Source of the DNA: Lachnoclostridium sp. An169
GTDB lineage: Bacteria > Bacillota > Clostridia > Lachnospirales > Lachnospiraceae
Length of the DNA stretch: 64,000 bases
Assembly: GCF_002160525.1 (NCBI RefSeq)
Contig: NZ_NFKT01000003.1
Span: forward strand, 1-64,000
Direction: 5' to 3'
In this document: piece by piece, positions 16,164-25,009 of the stretch
Position numbering within the stretch: the stretch's first letter is position 1
How the letters are laid out: each line of letters begins with the position of its first letter
Notes under the pieces: model-generated
What the model saw: only the letters and a program-made list of their open reading frames with translations
What the model was told of the DNA's origin: nothing
Databases searched by the model: none
Position numbers and translations under genes: made by a program

Positions 16164-17792
16164 ATGGGCATTACAGATGTACTTTCACTGCTGGGCGGAC
16201 TGGCGCTCTTCCTGTATGGAATGCAGATGATGAGCAATGGGCTTGAGGCCGCAGCCGGCAACAAAATGAAGTCGATCCTTGAGAAACTGACGTCAAACCG
16301 TATCAAAGGCGTGCTTGTGGGCGCGGCGATTACCGCGGTCATCCAGTCGTCATCCGCGACCACCGTTATGGTTGTGGGCTTTGTAAATTCCGGCCTTATG
16401 ACGCTTTATCAGGCGGTCTGGATCATCATGGGAGCCAATATCGGTACGACCATCACCGGACAGCTGATCGCTCTGGATATCGGAGCCATTGCACCGCTGA
16501 TCGCTATCATCAGTGTGGCTGTCATGATGTTTGTGAAAAATGAGAAAGCTCACCATATCAGCAGTATTTTTGCAGGTCTCGGTATCCTCTTTATGGGAAT
16601 GAACATGATGGGAACCGCCATGGAACCGCTGCAGGATTCAGAGGCGTTCATCAACCTTATGACCAAGTTCAGCAATCCGCTGATCGGCATTCTTGTGGGT
16701 GCAGTGTTCACCGCGATCATTCAGTCCTCTTCCGCGTCAGTGGGTATTCTCCAGGCGCTGGCGGCAACAGGAATGATCCCCCTTTCAAGTGCGGTGTACG
16801 TGCTCTTCGGACAGAATATCGGAACCTGTATCACGGCAGTTCTGGCCTCCATCGGCATGAAGGTCAATGCAAAGAGAACCACCATCATTCACCTGATGTT
16901 TAATATTATCGGTACCATCATCTTTACCGTGATCTGTATGACGACGCCGTATGTCAGTCTGGTTGAGGCGATTTCCCCGGGAGATCCGGTCAGACAGATT
17001 GCCAATGCTCACACGATTTTCAATATTGTGACCACGCTGATTCTGCTGCCGTTCGGCACCCAGATGGCCGACCTGGCGGTGAAGATCCTTCCGGACAGCA
17101 AGAAGGAGGACGACGAGGACCTGCGTCTGAAATATATCCGTCCCTTTGAGTCATCCTATGCGATCGGACACAGCGCTGTCGCGGTTTCCCAGGTGCGGGA
17201 TGAGGTCGGACGTATGCGGGATATGGTCTGTAAAAATATTTCAGATGCATTTGACACTCTGATTAAATATGATGAGAAGTCCAGACGGAAAGTCGCGGAG
17301 CGGGAAGAGTACATCGATTTCCTCAACAAGGGAATTTCCGAGTATGTGGTCTCCCTCATGGCGAGCGAGATGTCCACGGACGACTCCCGGAAGATCAACG
17401 GATACTATGCCATCATCAGCAACCTTGAGCGGATCGGCGACCATGCGGTCAATATCGCGGAGTATGCCGATGATATGAAAAAGTGGGATCTGCAGTTTTC
17501 GGACAATGTGCTGGAAGAGCTGGAGGAGATGAAAAAGCAGTGCGTCCAGTCTCTGGATAATGTGAAGGAAGTCACTTCGGACAATGCCGACCGGGTACTC
17601 AGCCAGGCGGTACTCCTTGAGCAGAAGACGGACGATCTGCGCGACAAATATTTCAAGAAGCAGATGCAGCGCCTGAAAAAAGGAAAATGCAAGCCTCAGA
17701 GCGGAATCGTGTTCTCGGAGATCCTTACAGATTTTGAGAGAATGGGCGATCATGCCCTGAATATTGCCCAGGAGTATCAGGGGATGAAATAA
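16164..17792 (+). CDS. Na/Pi cotransporter family protein with PhoU-like tail
   Basis: 542 residues. The first 310 form the type II Na/phosphate cotransporter core with the duplicated QSSSA signatures (AVIQSSSATTVMVVGFVNSG and AIIQSSSASVGILQALAATG). The last 200 residues are a cytoplasmic PhoU-like helical pair (ISNLERIGDHAVNIAEYADD and LTDFERMGDHALNIAQEY). It imports phosphate with sodium. The upstream Pho-box-like array and the PhoU tail both point to control by phosphate supply. AGGAGAAGGAG precedes ATG 16164. Confidence 0.9.
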   Translation: MGITDVLSLLGGLALFLYGMQMMSNGLEAAAGNKMKSILEKLTSNRIKGVLVGAAITAVIQSSSATTVMVVGFVNSGLMTLYQAVWIIMGANIGTTITGQLIALDIGAIAPLIAIISVAVMMFVKNEKAHHISSIFAGLGILFMGMNMMGTAMEPLQDSEAFINLMTKFSNPLIGILVGAVFTAIIQSSSASVGILQALAATGMIPLSSAVYVLFGQNIGTCITAVLASIGMKVNAKRTTIIHLMFNIIGTIIFTVICMTTPYVSLVEAISPGDPVRQIANAHTIFNIVTTLILLPFGTQMADLAVKILPDSKKEDDEDLRLKYIRPFESSYAIGHSAVAVSQVRDEVGRMRDMVCKNISDAFDTLIKYDEKSRRKVAEREEYIDFLNKGISEYVVSLMASEMSTDDSRKINGYYAIISNLERIGDHAVNIAEYADDMKKWDLQFSDNVLEELEEMKKQCVQSLDNVKEVTSDNADRVLSQAVLLEQKTDDLRDKYFKKQMQRLKKGKCKPQSGIVFSEILTDFERMGDHALNIAQEYQGMK

Positions 17793-17903
17793 CGCGGGGC
17801 GTATCTATATGCCCCGGCTATTGTAAAATAGCATGAAAATGATCAGAGAAAAGTGAAAAATCAAGAAGAAATCACAAAAATTAGCGAAATCTTAACATGC
17901 TTC

Positions 17904-17932
17904 TTGACAACTGCATTTTCAAGGAGTAAAGT
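17904..17932 (+). promoter_or_regulatory. Promoter of the ammonium transporter transcript
   Basis: -35 TTGACA (17904-17909), 17-nt spacer, -10 TAAAGT (17927-17932). Confidence 0.6.
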
Positions 17933-17947
17933 ATAACCCATAAAAGC

Positions 17948-17982
17948 AAGGGCGTTTTTGGAAGAGATTCCGAAGCGCCTTT
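17948..17982 (+). ncRNA. Leader hairpin of the amt transcript, possibly an ANTAR-type element
   Basis: AAGGGCG (17948-17954) can pair with CGCCTTT at the 3' end, enclosing GGA, a six-base loop AGAGAT and TCC. A six-base loop with A first and G fourth is the feature recognised by ANTAR antiterminators that control nitrogen genes in Clostridia. Only one such hairpin is clear; a second hairpin (18021-18053) precedes the coding part. Confidence 0.35.
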
Positions 17983-18019
17983 ACTTTTACCATAAAAATA
18001 CCTGAACCGGTACAAAGAT

Positions 18020-19426
18020 GTGCATCCGGAGGAGAAATTTCCTCCGAGGTGCATTATTTACAGTGCAGCGATCAGCCTGATCGTCTATCCGATCTCCGGA
18101 CACTGGATCTGGGGCGGCGGATGGCTTTCAAGTCTGAACTTCCATGATTTCGCGGGATCCACCTGCGTACATATGGTCGGCGGCCTGATCGCATGCCTGG
18201 GCGCTGCCATGCTTGGACCACGTATCGGAAAATATGATAAGAACGGAAAGGCAAGAGCGATTCCGGGACATAATATTACAGCCATGGCACTGGGCGTGTT
18301 CATTCTCTGGTTCTGCTGGTTTGGATTCAACGGCGGTTCCACGGTTGCAATGACAACAGATGCAGATATGGAACTGGCGTCCCTCGTTATGTTCAATACA
18401 AACCTTGCAGCGGCAGTTTCCACAGTTGTGGCAATGATCTTTACCTGGCTGCGCTACGGCAAACCGGATGTGTCCATGACGTTTAACGCGGCTCTGGCAG
18501 GACTTGTGGCGATCACTGCACCCTGTGACTGCGTGACACCGGTAGGAGCATTCTTCATCGGACTTGTGGCAGGTTTCCTGGTTGTGCTTTCTGTTGAATT
18601 TTTCGATAATGTTGCAAAAATCGATGATCCGGTGGGCGCTGTATCCGTGCATATGGTAAACGGTATCTGGGGAACACTTGCTGTGGGACTTTTCAGCAAC
18701 GGCGGTGACGGCGTGGCAAAAGGTCTTTTCTACGGCGGCGGTGTTGCACAGCTGGGCATTCAGGCACTCGGTGTTGTCTCGGTTGCAGCATATGTGCTTG
18801 TCGTCATGTTTATCGTGTTCAAGATCATTGACAAGACGGTCGGACTCCGTGTCCCGGCACAGGTCGAGATCGACGGACTGGATATTCACGAGCACGGCCT
18901 TGCATCTGCATACTCCGGATTTGCCATCAACGATATGACCGGAATGGATATGGATGTGAATGAAAATACAGATCTTGGAGAAGACGACTACGCAAAAGCT
19001 TCCAAGGCTCAGGTTGATGCGGCGGTGAAAGTAGTGAATCAGAAAACTGTCGTGGACGGTGTGTACGACACCGGCATGCATAAGGTCAGCATTATCTGCA
19101 GGCTGTCCAAGTTCGATGCTCTGAAGACGGCACTCAATGATCTGGGCGTAACCGGCATCACCATGACCCAGGTTATGGGCTGCGGAATCCAGAAAGGAGC
19201 AGGCGAGAAATACCGTGGTGTCGAGATGGATGCGAATCTGCTTCCAAAGGTGAAAGTGGAAGTCGTGGTCAGCAAGATTCCGGTGGATGCCGTGATTGAG
19301 GCGTCAAAGAAAGCACTCTATACAGGGCATATCGGAGACGGCAAGATCTTCGTCTATAACGTGACGAGAGTGGTGAAGGTGAGAACCGGCGAAGAAGATC
19401 TTGCAGCGCTTCAGGATGTGGAATAG
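18020..19426 (+). pseudogene. Ammonium transporter-PII (Amt-GlnK) fusion, 5'-truncated
   Basis: The open frame encodes 468 residues: membrane part from the middle of Amt (YPISGHWIWGGGWLS, FHDFAGSTCVHMVGG, GFNGGSTV, VSVHMVNGIWGTLAVGLFS) and a C-terminal PII domain (from about 355: MHKVSIICRLSKFDALKTAL, T-loop with GEKYRGVEM, then KKALYTGHIGDGKIFVYNV). The first 110 or so residues of a normal Amt, the first membrane helices, are missing. The frame opens at GTG 18020 with no ribosome-binding site, 88 nt after the promoter. This looks like a deletion that joined the leader to mid-gene; the rest of the frame is intact, so it is recent or an assembly error. Product probably nonfunctional as an ammonium channel. 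Confidence 0.65.
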
Positions 19427-19541
19427 ATGTGAGATAATGTGATATAAGTAGAATGCATATTTTCCTCTGTTTTACAGATACTACATTTACTGACAGAAAG
19501 AAGTAAGAATGTAGAAATTTGTAAAACGGAGGATTTTTTAT

Positions 19542-20087
19542 ATGAAGGCGACAGGGATAGTAAGGCGGATCGACGATCTTGGGCGCGTCGTCATCCCGAA
19601 GGAAATAAGAAGGACGCTCAGGATACGCGAAGGTGATCCGCTTGAGATATTTACGGACCGCGAGGGGGAGATTATTCTGAAAAAATATTCCCCTATTGGT
19701 GAGCTGGGAACACTGGCGAAGCTCTACGCGGAGAGTCTTTCGCAGACGCTCGGCTGTACGGTATGCATCACGGATATGGATCAGGTGGTTGCCGCGTCCG
19801 GGGCAGGAAAGAAGGAACTGCAGGATCAGTTTATCAGTAAGGAACTGGAAAAAGTGCTGCAGGAGCGGAAGATGCTGCTGGAAAAGGCGGGGCAGACGGG
19901 ATTTATAAAAGTCATTCCGGATATGACAGATTTTATGGATGAGGCTGTCTGCCCGATTATCAGCGAGGGAGATGTGATCGGCGGCGTGACGATATTGAAT
20001 AAAGACGATAAGAAAAAGTTCGGGGAACTGGAACAGAAGGTGGCGGCAAGCGCGGCAGATTTCCTCGGACGGCAGATGGGATCGTAG
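19542..20087 (+). CDS. spoVT: Stage V sporulation protein T, AbrB-family regulator
   Basis: 181 residues. N-terminal SpoVT-AbrB DNA-binding domain (MKATGIVRRIDDLGRVVIPKEIRR...), then a GAF-like effector domain from about residue 60. Length and two-domain layout match SpoVT, which tunes late forespore genes with sigma-G; in non-sporulating relatives the same protein acts as a general regulator. GGAGG precedes ATG 19542. Stands alone between the amt gene and a membrane-protein gene. Confidence 0.9.
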   Translation: MKATGIVRRIDDLGRVVIPKEIRRTLRIREGDPLEIFTDREGEIILKKYSPIGELGTLAKLYAESLSQTLGCTVCITDMDQVVAASGAGKKELQDQFISKELEKVLQERKMLLEKAGQTGFIKVIPDMTDFMDEAVCPIISEGDVIGGVTILNKDDKKKFGELEQKVAASAADFLGRQMGS

Positions 20088-20251
20088 GTCGCATTTCCTG
20101 TCATAAACATCCCGGATCAGTCATAAACTTTATTATCAAAGTTCCGGGCGGGACATACTGATGCGGCGAGCGTCGCCCGGGTAACTGCCCTGCCGGACTT
20201 TGCGTCAGAGAATCGTGAAAGAATTGACTGAAATCCGGGAGGGACATGAGG

Positions 20252-20719
20252 ATGGAGAAAAAAGCAGGCGGAATCAAAAGCAGGATGCGGAGCACAAGTG
20301 CAGGCAGGGTGCGCAGGGAAAGCACGGCTGCCGGCACGGGAGCGGGCAGAAGCGGGGAAGGTATCGCAGGAAAAGCGGTCTGGATGATCAAATCTCTGCT
20401 CTGCGCATATGTGGTGACGGGAATTTTTCTGCTGATTCTGACACTTCTTCTATATAAAATGGGACTCAGCGAAGAAAACGTCAATGCGGGAATCACGCTG
20501 ATCTATGTGATCTCGACGTTTGCAGGCGGGTTTGTGATGGGAAAACTGACCGGGAGCAGGAAGTTTCTCTGGGGGCTTCTGGCGGGGATTCTCTATTTTT
20601 TGCTTCTTGTGCTGATCTCACTGGGGCTGTACCATTCCCTTCAGTCGGAGATCAGCGGTCTGATCACCACATTTCTGCTCTGCGCAGGCGGCGGAATGCT
20701 GGGAGGAATGATTGCGTAA
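20252..20719 (+). CDS. TIGR04086 family membrane protein
   Basis: 155 residues: a basic, low-complexity N-terminal region (residues 1-40, rich in Gly, Ser, Arg) and four membrane helices. The pattern and its place just upstream of the SCIFF gene match the TIGR04086 (YrzE-like) family known from Clostridia. Function unknown. GGAGGG (20238-20243) lies 8 nt before ATG 20252, favouring it over ATG 20246. Confidence 0.75.
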   Translation: MEKKAGGIKSRMRSTSAGRVRRESTAAGTGAGRSGEGIAGKAVWMIKSLLCAYVVTGIFLLILTLLLYKMGLSEENVNAGITLIYVISTFAGGFVMGKLTGSRKFLWGLLAGILYFLLLVLISLGLYHSLQSEISGLITTFLLCAGGGMLGGMIA

Positions 20720-20747
20720 AAAAACTCTTTAAAAACCTGATGTCATG

Positions 20748-20756
20748 TGATATAAT
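20748..20756 (+). promoter_or_regulatory. Promoter of the SCIFF gene
   Basis: Extended -10 TGATATAAT (20748-20756), 39 nt before the SCIFF start; weak -35 TTTAAA 17 nt upstream. Confidence 0.55.
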
Positions 20757-20795
20757 GTTACGAGCAGAAAATGAGAAAGAACAGGAGGTTGTGAC

Positions 20796-20939
20796 ATGAA
20801 ACACATCAAGACATTGAATACACAGACATTAAACAACACAGTAAAGAAAGGCGGATGCGGCGAGTGCCAGACATCATGTCAGTCTGCCTGCAAGACATCC
20901 TGCACAGTCGGAAATCAGACATGTGAGAACAGGAAATAG
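20796..20939 (+). CDS. scfA: SCIFF peptide (six-cysteine RiPP precursor)
   Basis: 47 residues. Leader MKHIKTLNTQTLNNTVKKGG followed by six cysteines at 21, 24, 28, 32, 36 and 43, the Six-Cysteines-in-Forty-Five arrangement (TIGR03973). The maturase encoded 143 nt downstream forms Cys-to-Thr (and similar) thioether bridges in this family; acceptor residues T26, T34, T37 and T42 are available. AGGAGG (20782-20787) is 8 nt before ATG 20796. The peptide is nearly universal in Clostridia, yet its biological role is unknown. Confidence 0.95.
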   Translation: MKHIKTLNTQTLNNTVKKGGCGECQTSCQSACKTSCTVGNQTCENRK

Positions 20940-21082
20940 TCTGTTTTTGTAACGTGTAAAAAGAATCAGGGGGAAGGCAGCGGCTTATGTCCGCTGCCTT
21001 ACGCGTGTCCCTGCAAATTTGCTGATCGGATAAAGAGGATCGGATAAATTTGATAATCTAATGATGAAAGAGAGGTATCGTT

Positions 21083-22477
21083 GTGATACACCAGTATCAG
21101 AACAATGGATATAATATCGTCCTCGATGTAAACAGCGGTGCTGTCCATGTGGTGGACCAGGAGGCTTACGATGTGATTGCCGCCCTGAATGAACAGAATG
21201 AGAACCATACTGTCGAGACACTTAAGGATCCCCGGACTGCTGCTTATCTGGCTGAAAAGCGGGGAGGTACATACCCGCAGGAAGACCTGCAGGATATTCT
21301 GGAGGCTGTTACGGAGCTGACAGAGCAGGGCAGACTGTTTACGAAAGATATCTACGAGGACTATGTGGATGTTGTGAAGAAGAGAAAGACAGTTGTAAAG
21401 GCGCTCTGTCTTCACATTGCCCATGACTGTAATCTTGCCTGTAAGTACTGCTTTGCAGAGGAGGGCGAGTATCACGGCAGAAGGGCGCTGATGTCCTTCG
21501 AGGTGGGAAAGAAGGCGTTGGATTTCCTGATCGCGAATTCCGGCAGCAGGCATAACCTGGAAGTGGATTTCTTTGGCGGCGAACCGCTGATGAACTGGCA
21601 GGTTGTCAAGGACCTGGTGGCTTACGGGCGCGAGCAGGAAAAGATCTATGACAAACATTTCCGATTTACGCTGACGACGAACGGCGTTCTTCTCAATGAC
21701 GAGATCCAGGACTTCCTGAACAGGGAGATGGACAACGTGGTCCTGAGCCTGGACGGAAGGAAAGAGGTCAATGACCGGATGCGTCCGTTCCGGAACGGAA
21801 AAGGCAGCTACGACCTGATCGTTCCCAAGTTCCAGAAACTGGCGGAGAGCAGAAAGCAGCAGAAATATTACATCCGCGGGACATTTACCAGAGACAACCT
21901 GGACTTTTCCAATGATGTGCTGCATTTCGCAGATCTGGGATTCGAGCAGATGTCCATCGAGCCGGTGGTGGGAGATGACACAGATCCCTATGCCATCCGG
22001 AAAGAGGATCTGCCGCAGATTTTCGCGGAGTATGACAAGCTCGCGAAGATTATGGTGGACCGCGAGCGGGAGGGAAGAGGATTTACTTTCTTCCACTTTA
22101 TGATTGATCTGGAGGGCGGTCCCTGTGTGTCCAAACGGCTTTCCGGATGCGGTTCGGGAACCGAGTACCTGGCGGTGACGCCATGGGGAGACCTCTATCC
22201 CTGCCATCAGTTTGTGGGACAGGAAGAGTTCCTTATGGGAAATGTGGACGAGGGCATCACGAAGCCGGAGATCGCGGAAGAGTTCCGGGGATGCAGCGTC
22301 TATTCCAAAGAGAGCTGCAGGACATGTTTTGCCAGATTTTACTGCAGCGGAGGCTGTATGGCAAATTCATATAAATTCCATCACAACATCAATGACACCT
22401 ATGAGGTGAGCTGCGAGATGGAGCGCAAGCGAGTGGAATGCGCGATTATGATAAAAGCTGCTTTGGCAGACGAGTAA
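21083..22477 (+). CDS. scfB: SCIFF radical SAM maturase
   Basis: 464 residues. N-terminal RiPP-recognition-like region (1-90, MIHQYQNNGYNIVLDVNSG...), radical SAM core with CNLACKYC (4Fe-4S cluster for S-adenosylmethionine cleavage) and a C-terminal SPASM domain with many cysteines (from about residue 345: CGSG, CHQF, CRTCFARFYCSGGCMAN, CEME) for auxiliary clusters. It installs thioethers in the upstream SCIFF peptide. The start is GTG 21083 with GAGAGG upstream. SecDF begins 16 nt downstream, a conserved neighbourhood in Clostridia, which hints at export of the product. Confidence 0.93.
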   Translation: MIHQYQNNGYNIVLDVNSGAVHVVDQEAYDVIAALNEQNENHTVETLKDPRTAAYLAEKRGGTYPQEDLQDILEAVTELTEQGRLFTKDIYEDYVDVVKKRKTVVKALCLHIAHDCNLACKYCFAEEGEYHGRRALMSFEVGKKALDFLIANSGSRHNLEVDFFGGEPLMNWQVVKDLVAYGREQEKIYDKHFRFTLTTNGVLLNDEIQDFLNREMDNVVLSLDGRKEVNDRMRPFRNGKGSYDLIVPKFQKLAESRKQQKYYIRGTFTRDNLDFSNDVLHFADLGFEQMSIEPVVGDDTDPYAIRKEDLPQIFAEYDKLAKIMVDREREGRGFTFFHFMIDLEGGPCVSKRLSGCGSGTEYLAVTPWGDLYPCHQFVGQEEFLMGNVDEGITKPEIAEEFRGCSVYSKESCRTCFARFYCSGGCMANSYKFHHNINDTYEVSCEMERKRVECAIMIKAALADE

Positions 22478-22493
22478 GAAAGGGATGCAGATC

Positions 22494-24875
22494 ATGAACA
22501 GAAGCAAAGGAATTTTGAGCCTGATCCTTGTTGTTGCCGTGATGATCCTTCTCGGGGTCACAACCGTGCTCGGCATCGATCTGAACGGTATGGGGGCGGC
22601 AAAGAACATCAATCTCGGTCTGGACCTGGAGGGAGGCGTGAGCATCACGTACCAGGTAAAGGGCGACACGCCGTCTCAGGAGGATATGGACGATACGGTT
22701 TACAAGCTCCAGAGACGTGTGGAGGAGTACAGCACAGAGGCACAGGCATATCAGGAAGGCGACAACCGGATCAGCATTGAGATCCCGGGTGTCCAGGACG
22801 CAAACGAGATTCTGACAGAGCTGGGACAGCCGGGAAACCTGTATTTCATCCGGCAGAATGACAGCGAGGGGAATCCGAACTATCAGGTGAATGCGGACGG
22901 TACAGCTTATGAGCTGAACAAGTCCATTGATGAGCTGGAAGCGGATGGAAGTATTGTTCTTACCGGAACGGATGTGGAGAGTGCATCGGCGGCTGCCGGA
23001 CAGGACCAGAAGACCGGCGCAACCAAGTATGTTGTTCAGCTTACCATGACAGAGGAAGGTACGACAAAATTTGCCGATGCCACAACAGAAGCGGCAGCAA
23101 AAGGCGAGACGATCGCCATTTACTACGACGGACAGCTTGTAAGCGTGCCAAGAGTAAACACTGCCATTGAGAACGGCCAGGCAGAGATCGAAGGAATGGC
23201 TTCTTACGAGGAGGCGGAGAACCTTGCCTCCACCATCCGTATCGGAGGCCTGAACGTGGAACTGGAAGAAATGACCTCCCAGGTGGTGGGCGCACAGCTC
23301 GGTGAAGAAGCGGTTACAACCAGCCTTCTCGCAGGAGCTATCGGACTGGCGATCGTATGCATCTTTATGATCTGCGTTTATTATCTGCCGGGACTGGCAT
23401 CCAGTCTTGCCCTTCTGATCTATACGGGGTTGGTTCTCGTCCTGCTGAATGCATTTGACATTACACTGACGATCTCCGGTATTGCCGGTATTATCCTGAG
23501 TATCGGTATGGCGGTGGATGCGAACGTCATCATATTCGCCCGTGTAAAGGAGGAACTGACAGAGGGAAAATCCGTGCGCAGCGCGCTGCATGCCGGGTTC
23601 CACAAGGCCATGTCCGCGATTATCGACGGAAACGTGACCACACTGATCGCTGCGGCTGTTCTCTGGCTGCGGGGCAGCGGTTCCATCCGCGGTTTTGCGC
23701 AGACACTGGCGCTTGGTATCGTGGTTTCCATGTTTACCGCACTTCTTGTTACCAGACTGATCATTTACTCCTTCTATGCGGTGGGACTCCGCAATAAGAA
23801 GCTGTACGGACGTCTGCTCAAGAAGCGGAAAGCCATCGACTTCGTAGGGAAGAGACATGTGTTCTTTGTTATTTCCATCATCATGTGCCTGAGCGGATTT
23901 GTGTTTATGGGAATCAACCATGCACGGGGCATCGGGGCCATGAATTACGGTCTTGACTTTGCAGGCGGAAGTTCCACAACGGTTACTTTCGATCAGCCGT
24001 ACACCCTGGAGGAAGTGGACAGCCAGATGATTCCGGATCTGGAGGAGATCACCGGAGATGTGAACATCCAGGTACAGACCGTCCGCGACAGCAACCAGGT
24101 AATCTTCAAGACTCAGACACTCGGTCTTGAGGAGCGTGAGGCGTTCGCACAGTATATGGAAGACAATTACGGCGTGAATCCGGAGAAGGATATTGAGACC
24201 AACAACATCAGCTCCACGGTCAGCGGGGAGATGAGAATGGATGCGGTGATCGCGGTTGTTATTGCGACGATCTGTATGCTGCTCTATATCTGGTTCCGTT
24301 TCAAGGATATCCGTTTTGCGACCAGTGCGGTTGTGGCTCTGGTGCATGACGTGCTCGTTGTACTGGCGTTCTATGTGATCGCCCGGGTTTCCGTGGGAAG
24401 CACGTTTATCGCATGTATGCTGACCATCGTCGGATACTCGATCAATGCAACCATCGTTATCTTCGACCGTATCCGCGAGGAGCTGAAGACGAAGCCGAAG
24501 AACATGAGCCTGAAAGATCTTGTCAACGACTGTATCATGCGGACGCTGACGAGAAGTATCTATACAAACCTGACTACATTTATCATGGTTGTCGTCCTCT
24601 TTATCCTGGGCGTAAGCTCCATTAAAGAGTTCGCGGCGCCGCTGATGGTAGGTATCGCCTGCGGTACTTATACATCCATCTGCATTACCGGAGCACTCTG
24701 GTATGTGATGAAGACGAAAGTCGGCGCAGGGGCGAAAGAGCTGGCTGCTGCAGAGCAGGCGGTGATCACCATGAACACTGAGGGCGTTGAGGATAAGGCG
24801 GCTGCATCAAGTGCGGTACAGAGCGCAAACAGTGCGGCGAAGCCGAAGAAAAAGAAGAAAAAGAGAAGACAGTAA
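22494..24875 (+). CDS. secDF: Fused protein translocase subunit SecDF
   Basis: 793 residues. SecD half (to about 430) with the large external P1 region and the DxxxANVIIFARVKEEL motif in AVDANVIIF; SecF half with MNYGLDFAGGS and a second set of six helices with NATIVIFDRIREEL. It uses the proton or sodium gradient to pull proteins through SecYEG. A Lys-rich cytoplasmic tail (KPKKKKKKRRQ) ends it. AAAGGG (22479-22484) is 9 nt before ATG 22494; ATG 22485 is too close. Directly after scfB. Confidence 0.93.
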   Translation: MNRSKGILSLILVVAVMILLGVTTVLGIDLNGMGAAKNINLGLDLEGGVSITYQVKGDTPSQEDMDDTVYKLQRRVEEYSTEAQAYQEGDNRISIEIPGVQDANEILTELGQPGNLYFIRQNDSEGNPNYQVNADGTAYELNKSIDELEADGSIVLTGTDVESASAAAGQDQKTGATKYVVQLTMTEEGTTKFADATTEAAAKGETIAIYYDGQLVSVPRVNTAIENGQAEIEGMASYEEAENLASTIRIGGLNVELEEMTSQVVGAQLGEEAVTTSLLAGAIGLAIVCIFMICVYYLPGLASSLALLIYTGLVLVLLNAFDITLTISGIAGIILSIGMAVDANVIIFARVKEELTEGKSVRSALHAGFHKAMSAIIDGNVTTLIAAAVLWLRGSGSIRGFAQTLALGIVVSMFTALLVTRLIIYSFYAVGLRNKKLYGRLLKKRKAIDFVGKRHVFFVISIIMCLSGFVFMGINHARGIGAMNYGLDFAGGSSTTVTFDQPYTLEEVDSQMIPDLEEITGDVNIQVQTVRDSNQVIFKTQTLGLEEREAFAQYMEDNYGVNPEKDIETNNISSTVSGEMRMDAVIAVVIATICMLLYIWFRFKDIRFATSAVVALVHDVLVVLAFYVIARVSVGSTFIACMLTIVGYSINATIVIFDRIREELKTKPKNMSLKDLVNDCIMRTLTRSIYTNLTTFIMVVVLFILGVSSIKEFAAPLMVGIACGTYTSICITGALWYVMKTKVGAGAKELAAAEQAVITMNTEGVEDKAAASSAVQSANSAAKPKKKKKKRRQ

Positions 24876-24886
24876 TAAAAAGCGGG

Positions 24887-24942
24887 GAAGCCTGCCGGGC
24901 GGAGGAGCACAGACGATGTGCGGATGCCGCCGGGCAGGCTTC
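24887..24942 (+). repeat. Long hairpin between secDF and the RecJ-like gene
   Basis: GAAGCCTGCC (24887-24896) pairs with GGCAGGCTTC at the 3' end, then after one mismatch GGCGG pairs with CCGCC. No U-run follows, so it may stabilise the 3' end of the secDF mRNA rather than terminate it. Confidence 0.55.
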
Positions 24943-25009
24943 TCTGTAAAAAGCAGCAGGCATGCGCAGACAAAAGAGGCGGCGCTGACCGCCCCGGGAG
25001 GCACTTGTT

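Noticed and set aside
20144..20180. CCGGGCG/CGCCCGG stem between spoVT and the TIGR04086 gene
   Set aside because: Seven-base stem with a 23-nt loop; no terminator run and no riboswitch motif I can match. Too weak to call.
22446..24347. 633-residue open frame antisense to secDF
   Set aside because: Composition (His, Cys, Arg rich) is that of a shadow frame; no ribosome-binding site or family motif, while secDF is certain.
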